Of a DNA stretch of 64,000 nucleotides, positions 53,879-62,712 are shown one piece after another. The DNA lies in contig NZ_JAIHON010000009.1 of NCBI RefSeq assembly GCF_021173675.1, positions 434,001-498,000 of the forward strand, given 5' to 3'. Below the pieces are notes generated by a model. That model worked only from the letters and a program-made list of their open reading frames with translations, ran no database searches and was not told where the DNA came from. The translations under genes and the position numbers were made by a program. This DNA is from Streptomyces lincolnensis (GTDB taxonomy: Bacteria; Actinomycetota; Actinomycetes; Streptomycetales; Streptomycetaceae). The stretch's first letter is position 1; every line of letters begins with the position of its first letter.

Positions 53879-54727
53879 ATGCTGCGCATCGCCGTCCCCA
53901 ACAAGGGTTCCCTGTCAGGACCTGCGGCGGAGATGCTGCATGAGGCCGGCTACCAGCAGCGCCGGGAGTCCAAGGAACTGCGGATCGTGGACCCGGTCAA
54001 CGAGGTCGAGTTCTTCTACCTCCGCCCCCGTGACATCGCGATCTACGTCTCCTCCGGCAGGCTCGACATCGGGATCACCGGCCGCGACCTGCTGATCGAC
54101 TCCGCCGCCGAGGCCGAGGAGATCCTGCCGCTCGGCTTCGCCCGCTCCACCTTCCGCTTCGCCGCCAAGCCGGGCACGGCGAACGGCGTCGAGGACCTCA
54201 AGGGCAAGACGGTCGCCACCTCCTACGAGGGCATCGTCGCCGGGCACCTCGCCGACAGCGGTGTCGACGCCTCCGTCGTCCACCTCGACGGCGCCGTCGA
54301 GACCGCCATCGAGCTCGGTGTCGCCGAGGTCATCGCCGACGTCGTGGAGACCGGCACCTCGCTGCGCAACGCGGGCCTGGAGGTCTTCGGCGAGCCCATC
54401 ATGAAGTCCGAGGCCGTCGTGATCCGCCGCACCGGCGCGGACACGGAGGAGCTCAAGGTGCAGCAGTTCCTGCGCCGCCTCCAGGGCGTCCTCGTCGCCC
54501 GGACCTACGTGATGATGGACTACGACTGCCGCGTCGAGCAGCTGGAGAAGGCCGTCGCCCTCACCCCCGGCCTGGAGTCCCCGACCGTCTCGCCGCTGCA
54601 CAACGAGGGCTGGGTCGCCGTCCGCGCGATGGTCCCCGCCAAGGAAGCCCAGCGGATCATGGACGACCTGTACGACATCGGCGCCCGGGCCATCCTGACC
54701 ACGGCCATCCACGCCTGCCGTCTCTGA
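53879..54727 (+). CDS. hisG: ATP phosphoribosyltransferase, long form
   Basis: HisG (282 residues) starts histidine synthesis by joining ATP and PRPP. The long form carries a C-terminal ACT-like regulatory domain (about 210-282) for histidine feedback. MLRIAVPNKGSLSGPAAEML, DIGITGRDLL and the PRPP-binding VADVVETGTSLRNAGLEV are present. ATG 53879 has GAAGGAAG upstream. Separation from the main his operon together with hisE is common in actinobacteria. Confidence 0.97.
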   Translation: MLRIAVPNKGSLSGPAAEMLHEAGYQQRRESKELRIVDPVNEVEFFYLRPRDIAIYVSSGRLDIGITGRDLLIDSAAEAEEILPLGFARSTFRFAAKPGTANGVEDLKGKTVATSYEGIVAGHLADSGVDASVVHLDGAVETAIELGVAEVIADVVETGTSLRNAGLEVFGEPIMKSEAVVIRRTGADTEELKVQQFLRRLQGVLVARTYVMMDYDCRVEQLEKAVALTPGLESPTVSPLHNEGWVAVRAMVPAKEAQRIMDDLYDIGARAILTTAIHACRL

Positions 54728-54740
54728 GGAGCCCGGTCAG

Positions 54741-55184
54741 ATGTCCGAACTGCCCGCCCTGCCCGTCACTTTCCGGCCGGGCCGCACCCGTGCCGTCCTG
54801 CTCACCGCCGGAGTCGCGATCTTCGTGGTGATCACCACGATCGCCCTGCTGCTGGAGCAGCTCAGCGGCGGCGAGCGCCTCAGCTTCGTCTTCACCGGGG
54901 CGCTCCTGTTCGGGGTGCTGCTCATGCTGTCCCGGCCGAAGGTCGTCGCCGACGAGTCCGGTGTCACCGTCGTGAACATCGCCAGCAGGCGCCACCTGGC
55001 CTGGGCCGAGATCATCCAGGTGAACCTCCGCCCCGGCGATCCCTGGGTGTTCCTCAACCTCAGCGACGGCACCAGCCTGCCCGCGCTCGGCATCCAGCCG
55101 GGCATCGCCAAGCAGCGTGCCATCGAGGACGCCCGTGCGCTGCGGGCGCTCGCCGAAGCCCGTTCGACGGGGGATCTGCCGTAG
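54741..55184 (+). CDS. PH-domain membrane protein
   Basis: A 147-residue protein with two membrane helices (about 20-38 and 47-64), then a small PH-like domain: RPKVVADESGVTVVNIASRRHLAWAEIIQVNL. That is the bacterial PH pattern. The ATG at 54741 lies 13 bp after hisG with GAGGAG upstream, so it ends the hisE-hisG unit. Conserved next to hisG in streptomycetes, as far as I recall; role unknown. A terminator follows. Confidence 0.85.
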   Translation: MSELPALPVTFRPGRTRAVLLTAGVAIFVVITTIALLLEQLSGGERLSFVFTGALLFGVLLMLSRPKVVADESGVTVVNIASRRHLAWAEIIQVNLRPGDPWVFLNLSDGTSLPALGIQPGIAKQRAIEDARALRALAEARSTGDLP

Positions 55185-55209
55185 CGGGCCCTGTCTTGAT
55201 TAATCTGTT

Positions 55210-55249
55210 GGCGGAGGCGTTCTCATCGCGCCTCCGCCCTTCGTTTCCT
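55210..55249 (+). terminator. Terminator after the his/PH unit
   Basis: GGCGGAGGCG (55210-55219) pairs with CGCCTCCGCC (55229-55238), loop of nine, followed by the T-rich CTTCGTTTCCTT. One of the few here with a pyrimidine tail. Confidence 0.82.
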
Positions 55250-55350
55250 TCTACCCGGTTCCTGCTACCCGAGGAGTGACTCCCTCCAGCGATGGACGGA
55301 TCGTCCTGTAGTACCTGCGCCGCCCCCTCCCGACATATCGAGGCGGCGGC

Positions 55351-56685
55351 ATGACCATCCCCCTGCTCCTTCTGGGAGCGGCGTTCCTGCTGATTCTGGC
55401 CAACGGCTTCTTCGTGGCGGCCGAGTTCGGTCTCGTCACGGTCGAGGCCACCGACGCCGAGAAGGCCGCGGCCGAGGGCGACCGACGGGCCCGTACCGTC
55501 GTGGAGTCCCTCAAGGAGCTGTCCTTCCAGCTCTCCGGCACCCAGCTCGGCATCACCATCACCTCCCTCGTCGTCGGCATGCTCGCCGAACCGGCGCTCG
55601 CCCAGCTGCTGGACGGGCCCATCACCGCGACCGGCATCCCCGAGGGAGCCGTCTCCGGTGTGGCCGTGGTCATCGGCATGCTGCTGGCCTCGGCCGTGCA
55701 GATGGTGATCGGCGAACTGGTGCCCAAGAACTGGGCGGTCTCCCGGCCGATGCAGGTCGCGCGCTTCGTCGCCGGCCCGCAGCACGCCTTCGCCCGTCTG
55801 TTCCGCCCGGTCATCGCCGGCCTCAACGCGGTCGCCAACCGCCTCGTCCGCGCGCTCGGCATCGAGCCGGCCGTGGAACTGGCCTCCGCCCGCACCCCGG
55901 GCGAGCTCGTCTCGCTGGCCCGGCACTCCGCCCAGGCCGGAGCCCTGGAGCAGGACACCGCCGACCTCTTCGTCCGCACGCTCTCGCTCGCCGAGCTGAC
56001 CGCGCAGCACGTCATGACCCCGCGCGTGAAGGTCAGCGCCCTCCAGTCGTCGGCGACCGCCGAGGACGTGGTCAACCTGACCCGCGCCACCGGACTGTCC
56101 CGCTTCCCCGTCTACCGCGAGAAGATCGACGAGATCGTCGGCATGGTGCATCTCAAGGACGCGCTGTCCGTGCCCGTGCGCGACCGTCTGCGCACCCCCG
56201 TCGGCCGGATCGCCCGCCCGGCGCTGCTCGTCCCCGAGACCCTCCCGGTCAAGCCCCTGCTGGCCCGGCTGCGCAGCGAGCAGCCCATCGCCGTCGTCGT
56301 CGACGAGTACGGCGGCACGGCCGGAGTGGTCACGCTGGAGGACATCGTCGAGGAGATCGTCGGCGAGGTCCGCGACGAGCACGACGGGCAGGACCTGCCC
56401 GAGCTCGCCGCCGCCCCGCCGGAGGACGGCCGTCTCGCCTGGGACGCCGACGGCAGCTGCCGGGTCGACGTCCTGCAGCGCATAGGCCTGGAGGTGCCCG
56501 AGGGGCCGTACGAGACCGTGGCGGGCCTGGTCGCCGACCTGCTCGGCCGGATCCCCGCCGTCGGCGACAGGGCCGAACTGCCCGGCTGGCGGCTGTCCGT
56601 GCGCCAGGTCGGGCACTACCGCGCCGAGCGGGTCCGGCTGGTGCGCACGGTTCAGGCGGTCAACGTCATGGAGGCCGTGCGATGA
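55351..56685 (+). CDS. CNNM/CBS-domain membrane protein (HlyC/CorC family), first copy
   Basis: A 444-residue protein. The N-terminal CNNM domain has about three to four helices (LLLLGAAFLLILANGFFVAAEFGLV; GAVSGVAVVIGMLLASAVQMVIGELVPKNWAV). Two CBS motifs follow at about 210-345 (HVMTPRVKVSAL; AVVVDEYGGTAGVVTLEDIVEEIVGEV), then a CorC_HlyC transporter-associated domain (about 360-435). Relatives handle Mg2+/Co2+ export. ATG 55351 with GAGGCGG upstream. The stop overlaps the next gene by ATGA. Confidence 0.93.
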   Translation: MTIPLLLLGAAFLLILANGFFVAAEFGLVTVEATDAEKAAAEGDRRARTVVESLKELSFQLSGTQLGITITSLVVGMLAEPALAQLLDGPITATGIPEGAVSGVAVVIGMLLASAVQMVIGELVPKNWAVSRPMQVARFVAGPQHAFARLFRPVIAGLNAVANRLVRALGIEPAVELASARTPGELVSLARHSAQAGALEQDTADLFVRTLSLAELTAQHVMTPRVKVSALQSSATAEDVVNLTRATGLSRFPVYREKIDEIVGMVHLKDALSVPVRDRLRTPVGRIARPALLVPETLPVKPLLARLRSEQPIAVVVDEYGGTAGVVTLEDIVEEIVGEVRDEHDGQDLPELAAAPPEDGRLAWDADGSCRVDVLQRIGLEVPEGPYETVAGLVADLLGRIPAVGDRAELPGWRLSVRQVGHYRAERVRLVRTVQAVNVMEAVR

Positions 56686-57758
56686 GCGTCCTCCAACTCC
56701 TCTTCGCCGCGCTGCTCGTGCTCGCCAACGGCTTCTTCGTGGGCGCCGAGTTCGCGCTCGTCTCGGTCCGCCGCAGCCAGATCGAGCCCCTCGGCACCGC
56801 CCGGGCCCGGCAGGTCCTGCACGGCCTGGAGCGGCTGCCGGAGATGATGGCCGCCGCCCAGTTCGGCATCACCGTCTGCTCGCTCACCCTGGGCGCGGTC
56901 GCCGAGCCCACGGTCGCCCATCTGCTGGAGCCGGTCTTCGAGTGGGTCCACATGCCGCACGGCATGATCCACCCCCTCGGCTATGTGATCGCCCTGGCGG
57001 CGGTCGTCTTCTTCCACCTCGTCATCGGCGAGATGGTCCCGAAGAACCTCGCGATGGCGGCCCCCGAGAAGGTCGCGCTGTGGCTCAGCCCCGGCCTGGT
57101 CGCCTTCGCCCGCCTCTGCAGGCCGATCACCGTCGCCCTCGGCGCCTGCGCCCAGGGCATCCTGCGCCTCTTCCACGTCGAACCCAAGGACGAGGTCGAG
57201 GCCGTCTTCACCAGCGAACAGCTCAACCGCCTCGTGGAGAACTCCGGCCAGGCCGGCCTGCTCGACCCCGAGGAGCAGGAACGCCTGGAGGACGCCCTGG
57301 AACTGGGCTCGCGCCCCGTGACGGACGTGCTGCTGCGGCGCGAGTCGCTGGTGACGGTGAGCCCCTCGGTCACCCCGGGCCAGATCGTGGACCTCACCGG
57401 CCGCACCGGCTACTCCCGCTTCCCCGTCGCCGCGGAGAACGGCGCCTTCATGGGCTACGTCCACGTCAAGGACGTACTCGATCTGGAGGACTCCGAACGG
57501 GCGGTACCGCAGCAGGTCTGGCGGCCGATGACCACCCTGCGGCCCGAACTGCCCCTGGACGACGCGCTGACCGTCATGCGACGCGCGGCCACCCATCTCG
57601 CCCAGGTGGCCGACGGATCGGGCCGCGTGCTCGGCCTGGTCGCCCTGGAGGACGTCCTGGAGCTGCTGGTGGGAGAGGTACGGGATCCCGCGCACCGGGA
57701 GCTGCCGGAGATCCGGGTCACCGAGCCCCGCAGCAGCGAGGAGGCGCTGGCGTCGTAG
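56682..57758 (+). CDS. CNNM/CBS-domain membrane protein, second copy
   Basis: A 358-residue paralog of the preceding gene, translationally coupled to it. It has the same CNNM start (LLFAALLVLANGFFVGAEFALVSVRRSQ; VIALAAVVFFHLVIGEMVPKNLAM) and two CBS motifs. It lacks the C-terminal CorC_HlyC domain, ending soon after LVALEDVLELLVGEVRD. The pair may form a heteromer. A long terminator follows and separates it from the convergent AAA+ gene. Confidence 0.93.
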   Translation: MSVLQLLFAALLVLANGFFVGAEFALVSVRRSQIEPLGTARARQVLHGLERLPEMMAAAQFGITVCSLTLGAVAEPTVAHLLEPVFEWVHMPHGMIHPLGYVIALAAVVFFHLVIGEMVPKNLAMAAPEKVALWLSPGLVAFARLCRPITVALGACAQGILRLFHVEPKDEVEAVFTSEQLNRLVENSGQAGLLDPEEQERLEDALELGSRPVTDVLLRRESLVTVSPSVTPGQIVDLTGRTGYSRFPVAAENGAFMGYVHVKDVLDLEDSERAVPQQVWRPMTTLRPELPLDDALTVMRRAATHLAQVADGSGRVLGLVALEDVLELLVGEVRDPAHRELPEIRVTEPRSSEEALAS

Positions 57759-57762
57759 GGGA

Positions 57763-57810
57763 GCCGGTTCGGCTGCGGGCCGGTGAGCAGCGGCCCGCAG
57801 CCGGACCGGC
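57763..57810. terminator. Bidirectional terminator between CNNM and AAA+ genes
   Basis: A 20-bp stem with one G.U pair (57763-57782 against 57791-57810) and an 8-nt loop fills the 66-bp gap between the convergent stops. Confidence 0.85.
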
Positions 57811-57824
57811 ACTCCCGAAACGGC

Positions 57825-59687
57825 TCACGGGGCCGCCGGATCCTGCGGCCCCCGCCCCGAGAGCACCTCTCCGTACGCCTGCATCAGGTCCGGCAGCCGC
57901 AGCGTCGACAGGTCGTCCCGGGTCAGCACGCCCGGGTAGGTGGACAGCCGCAGATCCCGGTACGCGCAGCTCTTCTCGTACAGCGTCCGCAGGAACCGGC
58001 CGTTGCCCAGCTCGTCGATCCACCCCTGGTCGACCACGTGTCCGGCGATCGAGCGCAGCTCGTCGAGGGCCTCCTCGTCCCACACGTCACCGTTCTCCGC
58101 GGCGAGCACCTCGCCGATGGAGGTGAGTTCGAGGGGGCGGTAGGAGGGGAAGTCGACCCGGGTGGTGAAGCGCGAGGACAGTCCGGGGTTGGCGGCGAGG
58201 AGCCGGTCCATGCCCTCCGGATAGCCGGCCAGGATCACCACGAGGTGGTCGCGGTTGTCCTCGGCCCGCTTCAGCAGCACCTGGAGCGCCTCGTCGCCGT
58301 ACGCGTCGCCCTTGCCGTAGCCGGAGTTGGACAGCGAGTACGCCTCGTCCACGAAGAGCACACCGCCGAGCGCGGAGTCGATCAGCTCGTTGGCCTTCAC
58401 GGCCGTCTGGCCGAGGTACTCGCCGACCAGGTCGGCCCGCTGGGCCTCCACGAGATGGTCGCCGCCGAGCAGCCCGAGGGCGTAGAAGACGCGCCCGAGG
58501 ATCCGCGCGACCGTGGTCTTGCCGGTGCCGGACGGGCCGGAGAAGACGAAGTGCCGTTTCGGCGGCTGGACCGGCAGCCCCTGCCCGGTGCGCAGCCGGG
58601 CCATGTTCAGCTGTGCGGAGAGCGCCTTGACCTGGCGCTTGACCGGCTCCAGGCCCACCATGCGTTCCAGCTCGGTGAGCGCCTCCTCCAGTAAGGCGGG
58701 ATCGGTCGGCCCGGCCGGCAGGGACGGCGACGCGGTGACCTTCGCCCGCACGGTGGGGTCGGTCACCGAGGTCAGGGGACCGGTGGGCGGCAGGTCCGGC
58801 TCCGTCAGCCGCAGCTCCCGTCCCTCCATACCGAAGAGCGGGTCGAGGCCGTCGGTGCCGTCGATGGCGTCCTGGCCGGACCCGGCGAGCGTGATCGCCG
58901 CCAGGTCGGTGGGGTCCTCGTAGCCGTCGCCCTCGGCGATCGCGGCGAGCCGGGCCGAGGTGTCCATGAAGGCCGGGTCGACGCGGTGCACGGCCCGGTA
59001 CAGGGGCAGGGCGGCGGCGCTGCGGCCGGTGCCCTCGTGGGCCCGGGCCAGCCAGTAGCGCAGTTCCTTGCGCTGCGGCTGTTCGCTGCGGCAGCGCATC
59101 AGGGCCGCCGAGAGCAGCGGTTCGGCCTGTCCGTACATCTCCAGGCGGACCCGGGCCATGCCGCCGAACAGGCCCGCCTCGATGCCGAGCATGGCGTCGT
59201 CGAGCAGCGGGTCGGTGTGCCGGACGAGCTGCTCCCAGTCCTTGACGAGATAGGCGCGGCACGCGTGCAGGAAGCGGACCTGGGAGTCGGTGTCCACCGG
59301 CGGCAGGCCGGCGAGGGCCCGGTCCAGCTCCGGGACGTGCCGGCCGTCCAGCCAGTGCGAGGCGTGCGCGAGGAGCAGATCACGCGGGCTCTCCAGCACC
59401 GGTTGCACCCACCAGCCCAGCCAGTACCAGGAGTTGAGGGTACGGCGGTGTCGTGCGCGCTGTTCGCCGAAGCGGTCGCGGTGCCGGAACATCCTGAGCA
59501 GCGCGGTCGTCGTGTCGACGCGCAGCGCGTGCAGTCCGAGCCAGCCGTCGGCCATCCCGGGATCGATCCGCACCGCGGCCCGGAACTCCTCTTCCGCCTG
59601 TGGATAGGCGCCCATCGTGTAGGCGTCCACACCTCGCAGCCAGGCGAGGTCGGCCGGGGCCTCGGGGCCCTGCGTGCCGAAATCCAT
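57825..59687 (-). CDS. EccA/CbbX-like AAA+ ATPase with N-terminal TPR domain
   Basis: About 620 residues. The N-terminal half has TPR-like helices (DAYTMGAYPQAEEEFRAAVRIDPG; ARAHEGTGRSAAALPLYRAVHRVDP). The C-terminal half, from about 335, is a CbxX/CfxQ-type AAA+ domain: FSGPSGTGKTTVARIL (Walker A), GGVLFVDEAYSL (Walker B), VVILAGYPEGMDRLLAANPGL and SRFTTRVDFPSY (sensor). This matches EccA of type VII secretion, yet no esx, eccC or mycP gene is near. ATG 59687 is preferred over GTG 59699. Confidence 0.9.
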   Translation of the reverse strand: MDFGTQGPEAPADLAWLRGVDAYTMGAYPQAEEEFRAAVRIDPGMADGWLGLHALRVDTTTALLRMFRHRDRFGEQRARHRRTLNSWYWLGWWVQPVLESPRDLLLAHASHWLDGRHVPELDRALAGLPPVDTDSQVRFLHACRAYLVKDWEQLVRHTDPLLDDAMLGIEAGLFGGMARVRLEMYGQAEPLLSAALMRCRSEQPQRKELRYWLARAHEGTGRSAAALPLYRAVHRVDPAFMDTSARLAAIAEGDGYEDPTDLAAITLAGSGQDAIDGTDGLDPLFGMEGRELRLTEPDLPPTGPLTSVTDPTVRAKVTASPSLPAGPTDPALLEEALTELERMVGLEPVKRQVKALSAQLNMARLRTGQGLPVQPPKRHFVFSGPSGTGKTTVARILGRVFYALGLLGGDHLVEAQRADLVGEYLGQTAVKANELIDSALGGVLFVDEAYSLSNSGYGKGDAYGDEALQVLLKRAEDNRDHLVVILAGYPEGMDRLLAANPGLSSRFTTRVDFPSYRPLELTSIGEVLAAENGDVWDEEALDELRSIAGHVVDQGWIDELGNGRFLRTLYEKSCAYRDLRLSTYPGVLTRDDLSTLRLPDLMQAYGEVLSGRGPQDPAAP

Positions 59688-59967
59688 CACGTCCCCCACA
59701 AACCGTGCCCCCGTGGTTCACCTCCGAGCCGTCGCCCGGTGGCCGCCTTGGTCCAACCGCCGGGCGGCGGACCGGAGTTGCAACGGTGCGCGGAGCCAGC
59801 TGTCCGTAGGGCGCACCGAGGGCATCGTACCTGCGGTGGTGTCGCCCACCGAAGGGTGCCGCACAGGCCGTTTGGCGAGGTGGGAGCGGATGCGGGCATG
59901 CGCGGATGGTGACCGAGGGTGAGCGGATCGTGTCTCGCGGCGCCCGAAAAAGGGGCTGAGGGCAGAA

Positions 59968-60005
59968 CGAAGCCCCCGATCACGGGGGAACAACCGGGGG
60001 CTTCG
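59968..60005 (-). terminator. Terminator downstream of the small kinase gene
   Basis: CGAAGCCCCCG (59968-59978) pairs with CGGGGGCTTCG (59995-60005). The left arm can also pair with a nearer CGGGGG (59983-59988). On the minus strand the hairpin is followed by CCCCTTTTT. The gap 59700-60119 otherwise holds no gene; it must contain the AAA+ gene promoter. Confidence 0.68.
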
Positions 60006-60119
60006 CGTCTGCGGGCGGCTCCGAATGGCCGCACATTGAGAACGTAAGTCCTGTACGGCCCCTCGGTCAAGCCGAGTTGAAGCACTCCGGGAAGTTCTCC
60101 CGCAAGGCTCTTCACAAGT

Positions 60120-60947
60120 TCAGCACACTGCGGATGATCCGTCACCGTGCGTGACATTCTGGTCCGGTCCAACGCTCCCGACAGGCCCCGGGAGCACCTT
60201 GTATCCCTGTGTGCACTGGCGTACCAGGACGTCGGAGAAGGGCCGGGAGGGGTCTTCGGTGAAATGCCGTCGCTCCGCGGGGACCCAACCGGCCCAGAAC
60301 TCCCGCTGTTCCTCGCCGTCCCGGGACCGGCCGCGCGCCCACGCCTCCTCGGCGGGCAGCTCCATCCACAGCAGGTGCGCCAGATGCGGCCGGAGCGCGC
60401 GGCGGCCCGCGCCGACGCCCTCCAGGAGGATCGCCGGGGCGGGCGGCAGCGTGCGCGGCGGCCCGAAGCGGCGCGCGTGCCAGTCGTAGGGCCGGTAGTG
60501 CGCGCTCTCGCCACGGCTCAGGGGCTCGATCACCTGGGACAGCAGCCGTCCGGTCCAGTCGAAGAGCTCGTCGTGGCTGGCGATGTCGTCGAGGTGCAGG
60601 ACCGGGGCGCCGTCCAGGGCGCGGGCCAACTCCCCGGCGAACGTGGTCTTTCCGGAGCCGGCGTGCCCGTCGATCCCGATCAGACGGACCGGGCCGCAGG
60701 ACGGGGGGAGCCGGCGGAGCCGGGAGGCGAGGTCGTGAATGACGGTTCCCGTGGCGGTGCGAGGGGTGGCGGACGTGGCGGTGCGAGGGGCGGGCGTGGT
60801 GCTGAAGGGCCAGGCTACGCGCCCTCCGGCTCGATCCGGCCCGATCCTCGGCCCGCCGCGGTGCCAGTGGAGAAGACCAATATTGCCCCGCGTGGCACGG
60901 GCCGAAGTGCTGGCAGGAGCATGCCGCCTGCTCCATAGTGGGCGCAC
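60120..60947 (-). CDS. P-loop uridine-kinase-like protein, start uncertain
   Basis: The conserved part (about 200 residues) begins IHDLASRLRRLPPSCGPVRLIGIDGHAGSGKTTFAGELARAL, with Walker A GHAGSGKT. LLHLDDIASHDELFDWTGRL, ILLEGVGAGRRALRPHL and WARGRSRDGEE (lid-like arginines) follow. It resembles small uridine/pantothenate-kinase-like P-loop kinases; substrate unknown. No ATG, GTG or TTG occurs in frame between GTG 60947 and the P-loop, so either that GTG is the start (275 residues, odd N-terminus) or a rare ATT at 60740 is used. It is divergent from the C39-like gene. Confidence 0.75.
   Translation of the reverse strand: MRPLWSRRHAPASTSARATRGNIGLLHWHRGGPRIGPDRAGGRVAWPFSTTPAPRTATSATPRTATGTVIHDLASRLRRLPPSCGPVRLIGIDGHAGSGKTTFAGELARALDGAPVLHLDDIASHDELFDWTGRLLSQVIEPLSRGESAHYRPYDWHARRFGPPRTLPPAPAILLEGVGAGRRALRPHLAHLLWMELPAEEAWARGRSRDGEEQREFWAGWVPAERRHFTEDPSRPFSDVLVRQCTQGYKVLPGPVGSVGPDQNVTHGDGSSAVC
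60751..60798. repeat. 24-bp direct repeat in the kinase 5' region
   Basis: GTGGCGGTGCGAGGGG occurs at 60751 and again at 60775, each followed by a related GC-rich stretch. If translated it gives PRTATSATPRTAT, a low-complexity N-terminus. Confidence 0.65.
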
Positions 60948-60998
60948 AACCGTGCACCGGACCTGCCCCGACTCGGACACCTTGGGGGTCTCCCGCCC

Positions 60999-62363
60999 AT
61001 GAGTAGAGCCGAACAGTTGTCCCGCAGAACCGTCCTGGCCGCCGCGGTCGCCGTGGCCGCGGCGGGCGGTGCGAGCCCGGCGGCCGCCGAGCCCCCGGCC
61101 GCCGACACCGCGGACCCTGTGCGGGCCCCGGCCGGCTTCGTGGACAACCGCGCCTGGACGACGTACACCGACTGGCGCGCGGGCACCGCGAAGGGGGCCA
61201 GGCCCGTCGCCGGCACCCGGCCGGGCGTGGTGATCGGCACCCCGGCCGGCACCACCGACTACACCGACCCGCACACCGGCAGGACGGCCGCCTGGGAGTA
61301 CGCGACCTGGACGTCCCCCGTCCACGAACTCGCCGTCCCCGCGACCGAGGTGATCGCCTCCTGGAACGCGCGGACCCCGGCCGGCACCTGGCTCCAGATC
61401 GAACTGAAGGGGACGTACTCCGACGGCACGGCCACCCCCTGGTACGTGATGGGCCGCTGGGCGGCCGGCGACCAGGACATCCGGCGGACCTCGGTCGACG
61501 ACCAGAGCGACGGTCGGAGCAGCGTCTGGACGGACACCTTCGCCATCGACGACCCGGCCACGGGCCTGCGCCTGGCCGCGTACCGCCTGCGCCTCACCCT
61601 GTACCGCAGGCCCGGCACCAAGAGCACGCCCACGGTCTGGCGGGTCGGCGCGATGGGCTCCGACGTGCCCGACCGCTTCACGGTCCCCGCCTCCACCCCC
61701 GGCGTCGCCGAGGAACTGCTCGTCCGGCGCTACTCCCAGGAGATCCACAAGGGCCAGTACCCGGAGTACGACAACGGCGGCGAGGCCTGGTGCAGCCCCA
61801 CCTCCTCGCAGATGATCATCGAGTACTGGGGCGGCCGGCTCACCGAGGGCCAGCTGTCCTGGGTCGACCCCTCCTACGCCGACCCGCAGGTGTGCCACGC
61901 GGCGCGGTTCACCTACGACTTCCAGTACGCCGGCTGCGGCAACTGGCCGTTCAACGCCGCCTACGCGGCCACCTTCAAGGACCTCCAGGGCGTGGTCACC
62001 CGGCTCGGCTCGCTCACCGACCTGGAGACGCTGATCGCGGCCGGCATCCCCGCCATCACCTCCCAGTCGTTCCTCAAGGAGGAGCTCACGGGGGCCGGGT
62101 ACGGGACCGCCGGTCACCTGATGACCGTCATCGGCTTCACCGCCGACGGCGACGTGATCGCCAACGACCCCGCCTCGCCGACCAACGAGGCCGTGCGGCG
62201 CGTCTACCGGCGGCGCGAGTGGGAGAACATCTGGCTCAGGACCAAGCGGTACAACGCCTCCGGCAAGGTGGTCTCCGGTACGGGGGGCGTCTGTTACCTC
62301 TACTTCCCGGCGCATCCGACCCCGCGGCAGTGCAGGGCGCTGGCGGCGGTGGGAGTGCGCTGA
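60999..62363 (+). CDS. Secreted C39-like cysteine peptidase
   Basis: A 454-residue exported protein. The Tat-type signal is SRRTVLAAAVAVAAAGGASPAAA (about 8-30). The first half of the mature part is beta-rich (VIASWNARTPAGTWLQIELKG). The second half is a Peptidase_C39_2-type papain-fold domain with Cys265 in GEAWCSPTSSQM, His373 in TAGHLMTVIGF and Asp390 in IANDPAS as the likely triad. The ATG at 60999 has GGGGG about ten bases upstream. Probably an extracellular peptidase or amidase; substrate unknown. Confidence 0.9.
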   Translation: MSRAEQLSRRTVLAAAVAVAAAGGASPAAAEPPAADTADPVRAPAGFVDNRAWTTYTDWRAGTAKGARPVAGTRPGVVIGTPAGTTDYTDPHTGRTAAWEYATWTSPVHELAVPATEVIASWNARTPAGTWLQIELKGTYSDGTATPWYVMGRWAAGDQDIRRTSVDDQSDGRSSVWTDTFAIDDPATGLRLAAYRLRLTLYRRPGTKSTPTVWRVGAMGSDVPDRFTVPASTPGVAEELLVRRYSQEIHKGQYPEYDNGGEAWCSPTSSQMIIEYWGGRLTEGQLSWVDPSYADPQVCHAARFTYDFQYAGCGNWPFNAAYAATFKDLQGVVTRLGSLTDLETLIAAGIPAITSQSFLKEELTGAGYGTAGHLMTVIGFTADGDVIANDPASPTNEAVRRVYRRREWENIWLRTKRYNASGKVVSGTGGVCYLYFPAHPTPRQCRALAAVGVR

Positions 62364-62507
62364 GCCGGCCGGGGCCGCGGTGCGCCAGGGTCCCGGGACG
62401 CCGGGGCCCTGTGACCAAGGTCTCTGCCACAAACGCCCATGTCGGTGGCAAGGTGGACGGATCGGTGGGGGGAGTCCACCCGTACGTCCGTAGATCGGCG
62501 AGACACC

Positions 62508-62648
62508 ATGACCGCACAAGCAGCCACCGCCTCCCGTGCCCGTACCGGAGGGCCGGTGGAAGACGGTCCGAAGACCGTCGAGCACATCATGGGCTGGACC
62601 CTCGTCGTGGTGATCGCCATGCTGATCACCCAGCTCGGCCTGCTGTGA
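62508..62648 (+). CDS. Small membrane protein (SCO1431-like)
   Basis: A 46-residue protein: MTAQAATASRARTGGPVEDG, then a membrane helix MGWTLVVVIAMLITQLGLL at the C-terminus. I recognise it as the small Streptomyces membrane protein family named after SCO1431. The ATG at 62508 is used; GTG or ATG codons further upstream give unlikely extensions. It sits between the peptidase and the TetR gene. Function unknown. Confidence 0.75.
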   Translation: MTAQAATASRARTGGPVEDGPKTVEHIMGWTLVVVIAMLITQLGLL

Positions 62649-62712
62649 CCTGACCCATACCCGACCTGCCATACTGCGGGTGTCCCGCCGCCCGTCGAGA
62701 CCAGGGTCGAAA

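Noticed and set aside
60948..62672. Extension of the small kinase reading frame to 850 codons
   Set aside because: The added part is antisense to the C39-like peptidase and low-complexity; only the C-terminal 200 or so residues are conserved.
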